Source of the DNA: Modestobacter sp.
GTDB taxonomy: Bacteria; Actinomycetota; Actinomycetes; Mycobacteriales; Geodermatophilaceae
Direction: 5' to 3'
DNA: 14,263 bases
Assembly: GCA_025966175.1 (NCBI GenBank)
Contig: JAOPVN010000065.1
Span: 1 to 14,263 of the forward strand
Positions 1-7,942 of the stretch are shown piece after piece; position 1 is the first letter of the stretch; each line of letters starts with the position of its first letter. Below the pieces are notes generated by a model. That model was given only the letters and a program-made list of their open reading frames with translations. It was not told where the DNA came from and ran no database searches. The translations under genes and the position numbers were made by a program.

Positions 1-66
1 TTCCGCCGCTTCGGCTCGGCCCGCAGCCTCTACAACTTCCACGTCGACAACGCTTCGGCGTACTGA
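1..66 (+). CDS. 3' end of a GXGXG-motif glutamate-synthase-like protein (partial)
   Basis: Only the last 21 codons and a TGA stop are in the window. The visible residues end in LYNFHVDNASAY. The gene lies 11 nt upstream of a GltB-type FMN-binding domain protein on the same strand. In the GlxBCD/MgsABC arrangement, the subunit just before the FMN protein is the GXGXG domain protein (GlxC/MgsB, corresponding to glutamate synthase domain 3). The assignment rests mainly on that gene order and on the aromatic tail. The peptide is too short to place by itself, so the product name is an inference. Confidence 0.5.
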   Translation, partial: FRRFGSARSLYNFHVDNASAY

Positions 67-77
67 GGGAGACCGCC

Positions 78-1388
78 ATGAACCCCGCCCTGCGCGAGTC
101 GGCGACCTTCGACCGCGGCACCATCGCCGAGATCCAGCGGGCCGCCGAGACCGGCATCTACGACATCCGCGGCGGCGGCGCCAAGCGCAAGGTGCCGCAC
201 TTCGACGACCTGCTCTTCCTCGGGGCGAGCATGTCGAGGTACCCGCTGGAGGGCTACCGGGAGCGCTGCGACACCGACGTCGTCCTCGGCGACCGCAACG
301 CCACGTACCCGCTGCACCTGTCCACCCCGGTGACCATCGCCGGGATGAGCTTCGGCGCGCTGTCCGGCCGGGCCAAGGAGGCCCTCGGCCGCGGCGCCAG
401 CGAGGTCAACACCTCCACCACCACCGGCGACGGCGGGATGACGACGGAGGAGCGCGGCCAGTCCAAGCACCTCGTCTACCAGTACCTGCCCTCCCGCTAC
501 GGGATGAACCCCGACGACCTGCGCCGGGCCGACGCCATCGAGGTCGTGCTCGGCCAGGGTGCCAAGCCCGGGGGCGGCGGCATGCTGCTCGGGCAGAAGA
601 TCACCGAGCGGGTCGCCGGGATGCGCACCCTGCCGATCGGGGTCGACCAGCGAAGCGCCTGCCGGCACCCGGACTGGACCGGCCCGGACGACCTGGAGAT
701 CAAGATCCGGGAGCTGCGGGAGATCACCGACTGGGAGAAGCCGATCTACGTGAAGATCGGCGCCAGCCGCACCTACTACGACGTGAAGCTCGCCGCCAAG
801 GCCGGCGCCGACGTCATCGTGCTCGACGGCATGCAGGGCGGCACTGCCGCCACCCAGGACGTCTTCATCGAGAACGTCGGCATCCCGACCCTGGCGGCGC
901 TGCCGCAGGCGGTCCAGGCGCTGCAGGAGGAGGGGCTGCACCGGCAGGTCCAGCTCGTCGTCTCGGGCGGCATCCGCAACGGCGCGGACCTGGCCAAGTG
1001 CATGGCGCTGGGCGCCGACGCCGTCGCGATCGGCACCGCCGCGCTCATCGCCCTGGGCGACAACGCCCCGGCCCTGGACGACGAGTACCGCAAGCTCGGC
1101 TCCGCGGCCGGCTTCTATGACGACTGGCAGGCCGGCCGCGACCCGGCCGGCATCACCACCCAGGACGACGAGCTGGCCTCCCGGCTGGACCCGGTGCAGG
1201 GCGGCCGGCGGCTGGCCAACTTCATTCGGGTGATGACGATGGAGGCACAGATCATCGCCCGGGCCTGCGGCAAGGCCCATCTGCACCACCTGGAGCCCGA
1301 GGACCTGGTGGCGCTGACCATCGAGGCCGCCGCGATGGCCCGGGTGCCGCTGGCCGGCACCAGCTGGATCCCGGGACAGGGGCTGTGA
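78..1388 (+). CDS. FMN-binding glutamate synthase domain protein (GlxD/MgsC-type subunit)
   Basis: This 436-residue protein is a stand-alone version of the FMN-binding TIM-barrel domain of the glutamate synthase large subunit. Visible family motifs are the phosphate- and flavin-binding stretch GAKPGGGGML (161-170), VKIGAS (225-230), GMQGGTAA (251-258) and the second FMN-phosphate loop SGGIRNGADLAKCMALGADA (296-315). In this family the domain makes glutamate, or N-methylglutamate in MgsC, by reducing an iminoglutarate with electrons passing through FMN. The [3Fe-4S] cysteine cluster of classical GltB is absent: the only cysteines are C64, C195, C308 and C397, widely spaced. ATG start with GGGAGA upstream. 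It forms an operon with the GXGXG protein upstream and overlaps the FAD oxidoreductase downstream by 4 nt. The domain family is secure; the true substrate (ammonia or methylamine) cannot be decided from sequence. Confidence 0.88.
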   Translation: MNPALRESATFDRGTIAEIQRAAETGIYDIRGGGAKRKVPHFDDLLFLGASMSRYPLEGYRERCDTDVVLGDRNATYPLHLSTPVTIAGMSFGALSGRAKEALGRGASEVNTSTTTGDGGMTTEERGQSKHLVYQYLPSRYGMNPDDLRRADAIEVVLGQGAKPGGGGMLLGQKITERVAGMRTLPIGVDQRSACRHPDWTGPDDLEIKIRELREITDWEKPIYVKIGASRTYYDVKLAAKAGADVIVLDGMQGGTAATQDVFIENVGIPTLAALPQAVQALQEEGLHRQVQLVVSGGIRNGADLAKCMALGADAVAIGTAALIALGDNAPALDDEYRKLGSAAGFYDDWQAGRDPAGITTQDDELASRLDPVQGGRRLANFIRVMTMEAQIIARACGKAHLHHLEPEDLVALTIEAAAMARVPLAGTSWIPGQGL

Positions 1389-2590
1389 CCGGCCCGGGGG
1401 GCGCCACGAGCACGGCCCAGGTCGTGATCGTCGGCGGCGGCCTGGAGGGCACCTCCATCGCCTGGTCGCTGGCGCAGCGGGGGATCACCGACGTCGTGGT
1501 CTGCGAGCGCGAGACGATCGGCTCCGGTGGGACCGGCAAGTCCAGCGGCGTGGTCCGCTGTCACTACGGCGTCTCGTCGCTGGCCGCGATGGCGAACAAG
1601 GGCCTGGAGCTGTTCGAGAACGCGGCCGACGTCCTGGGTGCGGACGTGGGGTTCCACCAGACCGGCTACGTCGTCGGCGTCGGCGAGCCCAACGTCGCCG
1701 CGCTGCGTGCCAGTCTCGCCGCCCAGCGGGCGGTGGGCGTGCAGACCGAGGAGATCGACCGCGACGAGGTCGCCCGGCTGTGGCCGACCGCGGAACTCTC
1801 CGACTTCGCGGCGTTCGGGTGGGAGGCCCGCGGCGGCCACGGCGACGCCTACCAGACCGCCCAGGCCTTCGCCGCGGCCGCGCGGCGCAGCGGGGTCCGC
1901 ATCCGGCAGGGCACCCCGGTGACCGGCGTGCTCGTCGAGGGCGGCCGGGTGACCGGGGTGCGGCTGGCCGACGGGTCGACGATCTCCACCGGGACGGTCG
2001 TCGTCGCCGCCGGGCCGTGGTCGGTCCCGCTGCTCGCCGAGCACGGGATCGAGCTGCCCATCACGGTGCACCGCGAGGCGATCGTGCTGCTGGAACCCGG
2101 GATCGAGCTCGGCCCGGTCCCGGTGTTCTCCGACCTGGTCTCCCTGCAGTACATCCGCCCGGAAGGCCACGGCCAGCTGCTGTTCGGCAACAGCGACCTG
2201 GCCGTCCTGGAGCCGGCCGACCCCGACCGGTACGCCAACCGGGCCGCGGAGGACTTCCTGGAGATGGCAGTCGGGAAGATCGCCCACCGCTTCCCGGGCC
2301 TGGACCAGGCAGCCGTCTCCAGCACCTATGCCGGCTGTTACGACGTCACGCCGGACTTCAACCCGGTGATCTCGGAGACGCCGGTCGAGCAGTTGTTCGT
2401 CGCCGCCGGGTTCAGCGGGCACGGCTTCAAGATCTCGCCGGCCGTCGGGACCCTGGTCGCCGACCTCGTGGTCGACGGCAAGAGCTCGGACGCGAACGTC
2501 CCCGAGTCGGACTTCCGGCTCTCCCGGTTCGCCGAGGGGGACCTGCTGAGGAGCCCCTTCCCCTACGTGGGCGCGGGCGAGATGCGCTGA
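1385..2590 (+). CDS. DAO-family FAD-dependent oxidoreductase (sarcosine-oxidase-like)
   Basis: This 401-residue flavoprotein is of the D-amino-acid oxidase/sarcosine oxidase fold. The N-terminal Rossmann motif is VVIVGGGLEGTSIA (13-26), with the acidic residue E41 ending strand 2. AAGPWS (208-213) is the typical second flavin-contact loop. YDVTPDFNPVI (319-329) and AGFSGHGFKISPAVG (341-355) are the C-terminal signature that closes over FAD. Such enzymes oxidise secondary or tertiary amines and amino acids (sarcosine, dimethylglycine, N-methylglutamate) to iminium and then aldehyde or keto acid. The GTG start overlaps the preceding TGA as GTGA, implying translational coupling to the glutamate-synthase-like subunit. 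Together they suggest a route that joins an amine to a glutamate skeleton and re-oxidises the product. The family is clear; the substrate is inferred. Confidence 0.85.
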   Translation: MTGPGGATSTAQVVIVGGGLEGTSIAWSLAQRGITDVVVCERETIGSGGTGKSSGVVRCHYGVSSLAAMANKGLELFENAADVLGADVGFHQTGYVVGVGEPNVAALRASLAAQRAVGVQTEEIDRDEVARLWPTAELSDFAAFGWEARGGHGDAYQTAQAFAAAARRSGVRIRQGTPVTGVLVEGGRVTGVRLADGSTISTGTVVVAAGPWSVPLLAEHGIELPITVHREAIVLLEPGIELGPVPVFSDLVSLQYIRPEGHGQLLFGNSDLAVLEPADPDRYANRAAEDFLEMAVGKIAHRFPGLDQAAVSSTYAGCYDVTPDFNPVISETPVEQLFVAAGFSGHGFKISPAVGTLVADLVVDGKSSDANVPESDFRLSRFAEGDLLRSPFPYVGAGEMR

Positions 2591-2609
2591 CCGGAGGGGC
2601 CCACCGGGC

Positions 2610-3452
2610 TCAGCCGTTCGTGCGGACGTGTGCGGTGATCAGCTGCGCGGTCCGCTCGGCGGCGAGCTCGGGGATCCAGTGGTTCACGTCCTCGAGCACC
2701 TCCAGGGCGTAGGGCGCGTCCACGAACTCCCGGCTCGCCTCGGTGGCCGCCCGGCCGAGGAAGGCGTCGGCGGCACCCCACACGTGCAGCGTCGGCACCC
2801 GCACCACCCCGACCGGCGTGCGGGCGCTCAGCGGGAGCGCCCGGTACCAGTTCAGCGCCGCGGTCAGCGCCCCCGGCTCCCGCATCCGGTCGACGTACTC
2901 GTCGACCCGGTCGGCGGGCAGCCCGCCCTGCCGCAGCAGCCGCCGCAGCACCGCGCCGCGGCCGGCCAGCAGCACGCTCTCGGGCACCAGCGGCAGCTGG
3001 AAGAAGCCGATGTAGGACGAGCGGAGCGCCTGGTCGCTGTGCACCATCGCCTGGGTCATCGCCGCCGGGTGCGGCACCGAGAGCGCGGTCAGCGTGCGCA
3101 CCCGCCACGGGTGCCAGGCCGCCAGCGCCCAGGCGACGACCCCGCCCCAGTCGTGCCCCACCACGTGCGCGTTCTGCAGGCCGGCGGCGTCCAGCAGCGC
3201 CAGGACGTCGTCCACCAGCCCGCGCAGGCGGTAGGCCGCCCGACCCTCGGGCCGGGCGCGGGGGGAGTAGCCGCGCTGGTCGGGCGCGAGCGCGCGCAGC
3301 CCCGCCGAGTGCAGCGCCGGGCTCAGCCGGTCGAAGGCCGAGGAGTCCTGCGGGAAGCCGTGCAGCAGGACGACGGGGTCGCCGTCGGCCGGCCCGGAGT
3401 CACGGACGTCGAACACCAGGTCCCCGCGCGAGAAGCTGTCCATGCCCGGCAC
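2610..3452 (-). CDS. alpha/beta hydrolase, epoxide-hydrolase-like
   Basis: This 280-residue soluble alpha/beta hydrolase has the layout of soluble epoxide hydrolases. HGFPQ (31-35) is the oxyanion-hole motif. VVGHDWGG (97-104) is the nucleophile elbow with Asp101 in place of serine, as in epoxide hydrolases and haloalkane dehalogenases. NWYRA (201-205) supplies a lid tyrosine typical of epoxide ring opening, and Tyr147 is a second candidate. Asp229 in WGAADAF and His258 in VNHW complete the catalytic triad. No signal peptide is seen, so it should be cytoplasmic. The first in-frame start is GTG at 3452; an ATG three codons later (3443) is equally possible, and neither has a strong ribosome binding site. 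It lies 37 nt downstream of the c-di-GMP gene and could be co-transcribed. It ends 20 nt from the convergent FAD oxidoreductase. The substrate is unknown. Confidence 0.85.
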   Translation of the reverse strand: MPGMDSFSRGDLVFDVRDSGPADGDPVVLLHGFPQDSSAFDRLSPALHSAGLRALAPDQRGYSPRARPEGRAAYRLRGLVDDVLALLDAAGLQNAHVVGHDWGGVVAWALAAWHPWRVRTLTALSVPHPAAMTQAMVHSDQALRSSYIGFFQLPLVPESVLLAGRGAVLRRLLRQGGLPADRVDEYVDRMREPGALTAALNWYRALPLSARTPVGVVRVPTLHVWGAADAFLGRAATEASREFVDAPYALEVLEDVNHWIPELAAERTAQLITAHVRTNG

Positions 3453-3489
3453 TCTGCCCGCTTCGCGCGGCTGCCACGCAGCGGCGGGG

Positions 3490-6087
3490 TCAGGACTCCG
3501 GGAGAACGTGCGAGAAGACCGACGTCGGCTCGTCGTCGCCGTCCCGCACCACGGAGACCCGGACCAGCACCGGCACCTCCGAGCCGTCGGCGTGCAGGAA
3601 CCGGGTGGACAGCTCGGTGACCCCGATGAACTCGGTGAACAGTGCGTCGACGGCGGCCCGGTCCTCGGCCGGCGTCAGCTCCTGCACACGCCGCCGCGCC
3701 AGCGCGTGGGCGGGGGTGCCGAGCAGCGCAGCGAAGGCCTTGTTGACCCGCAGCAACCGGCCGTCCATCCGGGTCAGCGTCATGCCGATCGGGGCGTCGT
3801 CGAAGGCGTGCCGGAACATCGCCTCGCTGGCGGCCTGGGCGCGCCGCGCCTCGACCGTGGCGGTGACGTCCCGGGACACCGAGAGCACCTCGCGGATGCT
3901 GCCGTCGTCGGCCACCAGCCGCCGGGTGTCGCTGTCCAGCCAGCGGACGCTGCCGTCGCGGTGGACGACGCGGTGCACGGCCTTGCCCTCGGCGTGGCGG
4001 GCGGCCAGGTCGGCGTCCGTGGTGAGCCGGGCCACGTCCTCGGGGTGCAGGAACTCCTCGATGGTGACGCCGACGAGCTCCTGCGGCAGCCAGCCGAGGA
4101 TCGGTCCGCTGCTGGCCGAGGCATAGGTGATCACCCGGTCCTGGGTGGTGACCAGGACCAGCTCGTCGTTGCCGCCGAGCGGCAGCACGGCGCCCTCGCT
4201 CGCACCGGCCAGCGGCTCGGCCAGCGACCGGGAGGTCAGCAGCGACGCCAGCCGGGGGGAGGCCGGCTCGGGCCGGCCGAACAGCCAGCCCTGGGCCGAG
4301 TCGCAGCCCATCGCGATGAGCTGCTGCGCCTGCTCGGTGGTCTCCACCCCTTCGGCGCAGACCCGTCGGCCCAGGCTGTGCGCGGCCTCGATGACCAGGC
4401 GCACCAGCACGCCGTCGGCGGTGTCGCTGGCGACCCGCTCGATGAACGAGCGGTCGATCTTCACCAGGTGAACGGGCAGCCCGCGCAGCAGGGAGAGCGC
4501 GGAGTGCCCGGCCCCGAAGTCGTCCAGCGCCAGCCGGACGCCGAGGTCGCGGACCTGGGAGAGCCGGGCGGCGGTCGCGGTCAGGTCGGTGATCGCCGCG
4601 GTCTCGGTGATCTCCAGGCACAGCCGGTCCGGCGCCAGCCCGCTGTCGGTGAGCGCGCGGGTCACGTCGTCGATGAAGCCGCGCTGGGCCAGCTGCACCG
4701 GGGAGACGTTGACCGCCACGGTGGGCGCGACCCCGGAGGGCCCGGTCGGCCAGCCGGCCGCCTCGCGGCACGCCGTCTGGAGCACCCAGCGCCCCAGGTC
4801 GACGACCAGGCCGGTGCGCTCGGCGAGCGGGATGAACTGGTCGGGGGAGACCCGGCCCAGCTCGGCGTCCTCCCAGCGGGCCAGCGCCTCCACCCCGGTG
4901 ACCTGGCCGGACGGGAGGGCCACCACCGGCTGGTAGTGCAGGTGCAGGCTCTCGGCCTCGATCGCGCTCCGCAGCCGGCGTTCCATCCCGTGCCGGGCGC
5001 GGACCGCGTCGCTGGTCTCGACGTCCTCGAGCAGCTCGGCGCCGAAGTGCGAGACCCGGCCCCGGCCGAGCGACTTGGCCCGGTGCACGGCCAGGTCTGC
5101 GTCGTGCAGCAGGGCGTCGGGAGAGCCGCGGCCGGCGTCGGTCGAGCTGGCCACCCCGACGCTCGCGCCCAGGCTGACCAACTGCTCGGCGCCGTCGTCG
5201 GCGCTCCGGTCGGTGACGACGAAGGGGGCCGCCGCGGTCAGCACGATCCGCTCGGCGAGCGCCGTGCTCTGGGTGGTGGTCAGCGCCCCCTCGGTCAGCA
5301 CCGCGAACTCGTCGCCGGACAGCCGGACGACCAGGTCCCCGGTGCGGGCGACGGTGCGCAGGCGGTGCGCGAACTCGACGAGCACCTGGTCCCCGGCGGC
5401 ATGGCCGAGGTGGTCGTTGATGTCCTTGAACCGGTCCAGGTCGATGGAGAACAGCACCCTCGGGGCATCCCCGGGGCCGGCCTGGCGGAGCCGCTCGAGC
5501 AGGAACAGCCGGTTCGGCAGGCCGGTCAGCGGGTCGTGCAGCGCCTGGTAGGCGTACTGCTGGGCGAGCTGCTCGAAGACGGCGGTCACCGGGGCCACGC
5601 CGAGGCGGCCGTCGGTCCAGCAGACGACGACCGCATCCAGCCGGTCGTCACCGCTGCTGCGGCGCTGGATGACCGCCGCAGCGGCCCGCGCGACCGGGCA
5701 GTCGGCGGTGAACACGAGGGAGGGCGGGGGTGCGGCGTCCAGCACCCGACGGCGCTGGTGCAGCAGCCGGCCGTAGCCCAGCCGCCCGGTCATCGCCGAT
5801 TCGAACCATGAGCGGCTGATCAGCACGGGGGAGTCCGGGGCGTTCAGGACCACCCAGCGCAGCGAGGAGTCCTGGCGGAACGCCGTGTCCAGGGCGGTCA
5901 TCGTCGCCGTCAGTGGCAGCAGGTGTGCGGGCACCGCGAGCTCGGCGAGGGCGCCGGTGTCGGCGCGGACCGGCTCGGCGGCGAGCGCGACCTGGAGCAC
6001 GCCGGCGGACAGCGCCGCGGCGTCCCGCGGAGAATCGGTCGGCAGCGCCGTCGGCGCAGCGAGGGGCGCTGGGGCGGAGCTGGTCAT
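3490..6087 (-). CDS. CBS-like/GGDEF/EAL protein with two C-terminal PAS domains (c-di-GMP turnover)
   Basis: This 865-residue protein has both diguanylate cyclase and c-di-GMP phosphodiesterase modules. Residues ~30-180 resemble the CBS-like input region of actinobacterial GGDEF proteins (SWFESAMTGRLGYGRLL). The GGDEF domain spans ~182-355, with SGDEF as the signature (257-261) and an intact inhibitory RxxD site, RTGD (248-251), five residues ahead. The EAL domain (~365-620) keeps EAL (400-402), NVSP, EITET, DDFG (522-525), KIDRSF and EGVET, so it should be catalytically able. Two PAS domains follow (~638-748 and ~755-860). No membrane segment is seen, so it is cytosolic. The ATG at 6087 is preferred because AGGAGG lies 10 nt upstream; an ATG at 6120 would add 11 residues. 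Divergent from idi. Which activity dominates cannot be told from sequence. Confidence 0.92.
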   Translation of the reverse strand: MTSSAPAPLAAPTALPTDSPRDAAALSAGVLQVALAAEPVRADTGALAELAVPAHLLPLTATMTALDTAFRQDSSLRWVVLNAPDSPVLISRSWFESAMTGRLGYGRLLHQRRRVLDAAPPPSLVFTADCPVARAAAAVIQRRSSGDDRLDAVVVCWTDGRLGVAPVTAVFEQLAQQYAYQALHDPLTGLPNRLFLLERLRQAGPGDAPRVLFSIDLDRFKDINDHLGHAAGDQVLVEFAHRLRTVARTGDLVVRLSGDEFAVLTEGALTTTQSTALAERIVLTAAAPFVVTDRSADDGAEQLVSLGASVGVASSTDAGRGSPDALLHDADLAVHRAKSLGRGRVSHFGAELLEDVETSDAVRARHGMERRLRSAIEAESLHLHYQPVVALPSGQVTGVEALARWEDAELGRVSPDQFIPLAERTGLVVDLGRWVLQTACREAAGWPTGPSGVAPTVAVNVSPVQLAQRGFIDDVTRALTDSGLAPDRLCLEITETAAITDLTATAARLSQVRDLGVRLALDDFGAGHSALSLLRGLPVHLVKIDRSFIERVASDTADGVLVRLVIEAAHSLGRRVCAEGVETTEQAQQLIAMGCDSAQGWLFGRPEPASPRLASLLTSRSLAEPLAGASEGAVLPLGGNDELVLVTTQDRVITYASASSGPILGWLPQELVGVTIEEFLHPEDVARLTTDADLAARHAEGKAVHRVVHRDGSVRWLDSDTRRLVADDGSIREVLSVSRDVTATVEARRAQAASEAMFRHAFDDAPIGMTLTRMDGRLLRVNKAFAALLGTPAHALARRRVQELTPAEDRAAVDALFTEFIGVTELSTRFLHADGSEVPVLVRVSVVRDGDDEPTSVFSHVLPES

Positions 6088-6097
6088 CCGTGCCGGT

Positions 6098-6103
6098 CCT
6101 CCT
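6098..6103 (-). promoter_or_regulatory. Strong Shine-Dalgarno site fixing the start of the c-di-GMP gene
   Basis: Read on the minus strand, AGGAGG stands 10 nt before the ATG at 6087. No comparable site precedes the upstream ATG at 6120, whose reading frame simply runs through this sequence. This is the reason for choosing the shorter 865-residue protein. Confidence 0.6.
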
Positions 6104-6231
6104 CTCGTCGCCCCCGTCATCGGTCAGTGTGGGGGGAGCGGAGGGCGGGCCGAAGGGCTCTCACCCGTCCGAGTCGATCATGAACGCGGCCCCTGGGGGC
6201 GTACCGGCGCGCCGTCGGGGACGATGGAGAC
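6104..6231. promoter_or_regulatory. Divergent intergenic region between the c-di-GMP gene and idi
   Basis: With the two preferred starts, 144 nt (6088-6231) separate divergent genes, so both promoters should lie here. The part nearest idi contains a 10-bp palindrome CGGCGCGCCG (6205-6214) and a GGAG (6226-6229) just before the GTG start of idi. I see no convincing -35/-10 pair on either strand. The functional call rests on gene orientation only. Confidence 0.35.
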
Positions 6232-6774
6232 GTGGTGTCATCCCTGGCGGCGGAGCTGATCGTCCTGGTCGACGAGGACGGGACGGCGATCGGCACGATG
6301 CCCAAGCCGCTGGTCCACCACGGTGAGACGCCGCTGCACCGGGCCTTCTCCGCCTACCTCTTCGACGGCGACGGCCGGCTGCTGGTGACCCGCCGCGCGC
6401 AGCAGAAGGCGACCTTCCCGGGGATGTGGACCAACACCGTCTGCGGCCACCCCGGGCCGGGGGAGGACGACGCGGCCGCCATCGCCCGCCGGGCCCGCTA
6501 CGAGCTCGGGCTCGACGTCGCCGACCTGCGCCCGGCGCTGCCGTCCTACCGCTACCGCGCGGAGTTCCGCGGCGTCGTGGAGAACGAGGTCTGCCCGGTG
6601 TACCTGGGCCGGTTCCTCGGCGAGCCCACCCCCGACCCCACCGAGGTCGGGGAGTGGGAGCTGCTGGACTGGGCCGCCTTCCGCGACCGGCAGGAGAGCC
6701 AGCAGTACGACGAGTGGTCGCCCTGGTGCCGGGAGCAGGCCCGGCTGATCGAGGTCGCCGGCCTGGTGAGGTGA
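6232..6774 (+). CDS. idi: Isopentenyl-diphosphate delta-isomerase, type I
   Basis: This 180-residue Nudix-fold enzyme interconverts isopentenyl diphosphate and dimethylallyl diphosphate in isoprenoid synthesis. Catalytic Cys71 lies in TNTVCGHPGPGE (67-78). Metal-ligand candidates are His30, His36 and His73, with Glu117 and Glu119 in VENEVCPVY; Glu119 also matches the catalytic acid. Trp162 in EWSPW matches the aromatic residue near the active site. The Nudix-like helix is AAAIARRARYELGLD (81-95). Length matches bacterial Idi-1. The GTG start at 6232 has GGAG three bases upstream; the next codon is also GTG, so the start is uncertain by one residue. It stands alone, with no terpene gene visible in the window. 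It is likely to feed carotenoid, menaquinone and cell-wall lipid-carrier synthesis, which is inference from family knowledge. Confidence 0.95.
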   Translation: MVSSLAAELIVLVDEDGTAIGTMPKPLVHHGETPLHRAFSAYLFDGDGRLLVTRRAQQKATFPGMWTNTVCGHPGPGEDDAAAIARRARYELGLDVADLRPALPSYRYRAEFRGVVENEVCPVYLGRFLGEPTPDPTEVGEWELLDWAAFRDRQESQQYDEWSPWCREQARLIEVAGLVR

Positions 6775-6816
6775 TCAAGGACCCGGCTGCCCCCCACCAC
6801 TCGCAGGCTCGCGGCG

Positions 6817-6834
6817 GGCCCCTGCAGCAGGGCC
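6817..6834. terminator. Possible bidirectional terminator hairpin between idi and the RsbA-like gene
   Basis: The 61-nt gap between the convergent genes contains CCCTG-CAG-CAGGG (6820-6832), a 5-bp stem. An alternative outer pairing is GGCCC (6817-6821) with GGGCC (6830-6834). There is no T-run on either side. Placement suits a terminator, but the stem is short for such GC-rich DNA. Confidence 0.3.
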
Positions 6835-6835
6835 G

Positions 6836-7795
6836 TTAGGCGTTGACGACCAGCCGCACGGTGCACCCGTCGCCGGAGTCGTCGGCCGGCGCCGCGGTCA
6901 GGCTGTCGACCGAGCGGCGGGCCAGCCACAGCCCCATCCCGCCGACCGCCATGTCCCCGTGCGCCGGCCCGTAACCGACCAGCGGGTCGTCGAAGGCGGT
7001 GCCGCGGTCGGTGACCGCGCACAGCAGCCGCTCCGGGGTGCACCACAGCCGCACGTCCACCGGGGGGACGCCGTGCTCCGCGGCGTTCGCGGTCACCTCG
7101 TCGATGGCCAGCACGAAGTCCTGGACGGCGTCCGGCGAGAGCGCGCTCTCCGCGAGCACCTGGTTCAGCGCGCGGCGCAGCGCCCGCATGTCGTCGAGGT
7201 CGACCATCGCCAGGGTCGGCTCGGTGGCCTCCAGCGGGTCGGGCACCTGCGCGCGCTGGACCTCCCGCAGCAGGTCGGTGGGTGCCCGGTATCCGGGGTT
7301 CGCGACCACCCCTTCGCCGGTCAGCAGCCACGGGTGGGTGGCGCGGGCGATGGCCTCGGCGCCCGGCCCGTCGCCACCTGTGGTGGGGGAGAGCAGGCAG
7401 AGATGGTCGATCGGTCGCTCGGCCAGTACGTGGTTGAGCAGCGCCTCGGTCTGCGCCCATGTCGACCAATCGGCATCCGGCCGGCCGGGGCAGGTCACCA
7501 GGTGCAGCCTGCGGCCGTCACCGGGGAGGTCGCGGTCGACGAGGTCGGTGACCGCGGCGAGCGCGTTCGGTGGCCGCCGGGCCAGCGGGTCGGCCGGCGC
7601 CACCTGGACGCCCTCGGTGGTGCCCAGCGCGGTGGCCAGCGCGGTGGCCACGGGGGCGGGACAGGCGATCACCACCGGTTCCCCGGCGGACAGGGCGTTG
7701 CCGAGGAACGGTGCCACGACCGTGGCGACGTCCTCACCTTCGCTCAGCACGTAGCCGACGTGCCGGTAGATCTGTTGGTCCTGGCTCGGCTGCAC
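6836..7795 (-). CDS. RsbA-type anti-sigma regulatory protein (MEDS + HATPase)
   Basis: This 319-residue protein combines two modules. Residues ~7-185 form a MEDS/DcmR-like sensory domain, beginning IYRHVGYVLSEGEDV and containing PVVIACP. A C-terminal HATPase_c kinase domain of the RsbW/SpoIIAB type covers ~195-318. The ATP-binding N box is AIDEVTANAAEHG (residues 230-242), the G1 box DRGTAFDDP (263-271) and the G2 box GGMGLWLARR (285-294). Such proteins phosphorylate anti-sigma-factor antagonists or hold alternative sigma factors in stress-response partner switching. GTG at 7795 is chosen because GGGGG lies 7 nt upstream and the MEDS domain starts soon after. An upstream in-frame GTG at 7864 would add 23 residues but has no ribosome binding site. 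No sigma factor or antagonist gene is adjacent, so its partners are unknown. Confidence 0.85.
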   Translation of the reverse strand: MQPSQDQQIYRHVGYVLSEGEDVATVVAPFLGNALSAGEPVVIACPAPVATALATALGTTEGVQVAPADPLARRPPNALAAVTDLVDRDLPGDGRRLHLVTCPGRPDADWSTWAQTEALLNHVLAERPIDHLCLLSPTTGGDGPGAEAIARATHPWLLTGEGVVANPGYRAPTDLLREVQRAQVPDPLEATEPTLAMVDLDDMRALRRALNQVLAESALSPDAVQDFVLAIDEVTANAAEHGVPPVDVRLWCTPERLLCAVTDRGTAFDDPLVGYGPAHGDMAVGGMGLWLARRSVDSLTAAPADDSGDGCTVRLVVNA

Positions 7796-7942
7796 CGCGG
7801 ACCCCCGTCCCTTGTCGGTTGCTTCGACGAGAGCTCCTGTGCCCGGTCCGGGTGATCGGGACACATGTCGGTGCTCAGGTCACACACAGGCAGCGCGCCG
7901 CCGCGGCGTTTCGGACACCCGCGGTCGGGTCAGCGACAGGGG
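7796..7942. promoter_or_regulatory. Divergent promoter region between the RsbA-like gene and the MTHFR-like gene
   Basis: This 147-nt gap separates divergent starts and must hold both promoters if the chosen starts are right. I see no clear sigma-70-like or sigma-B-like (GTTT/GGGTAT) pair. The label rests on orientation alone. Part of it would be coding if the upstream GTG at 7864 of the RsbA-like gene is used. Confidence 0.3.

Noticed and set aside
2336..2341. Cys318 of the FAD oxidoreductase (AGCYDVTPD) as a covalent flavin attachment site like Cys315 of monomeric sarcosine oxidase
   Set aside because: When TPD is aligned, the sarcosine oxidase cysteine falls on the preceding glycine, not on Cys318, so covalent attachment is not supported.
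3442..5811. Long open frame on the plus strand opposite the c-di-GMP gene
   Set aside because: Its product is a Gly/Gln/Arg/Val-rich string with no domain, typical of the antisense frame of a GC-rich gene. The minus-strand frame has clear GGDEF, EAL and PAS motifs.
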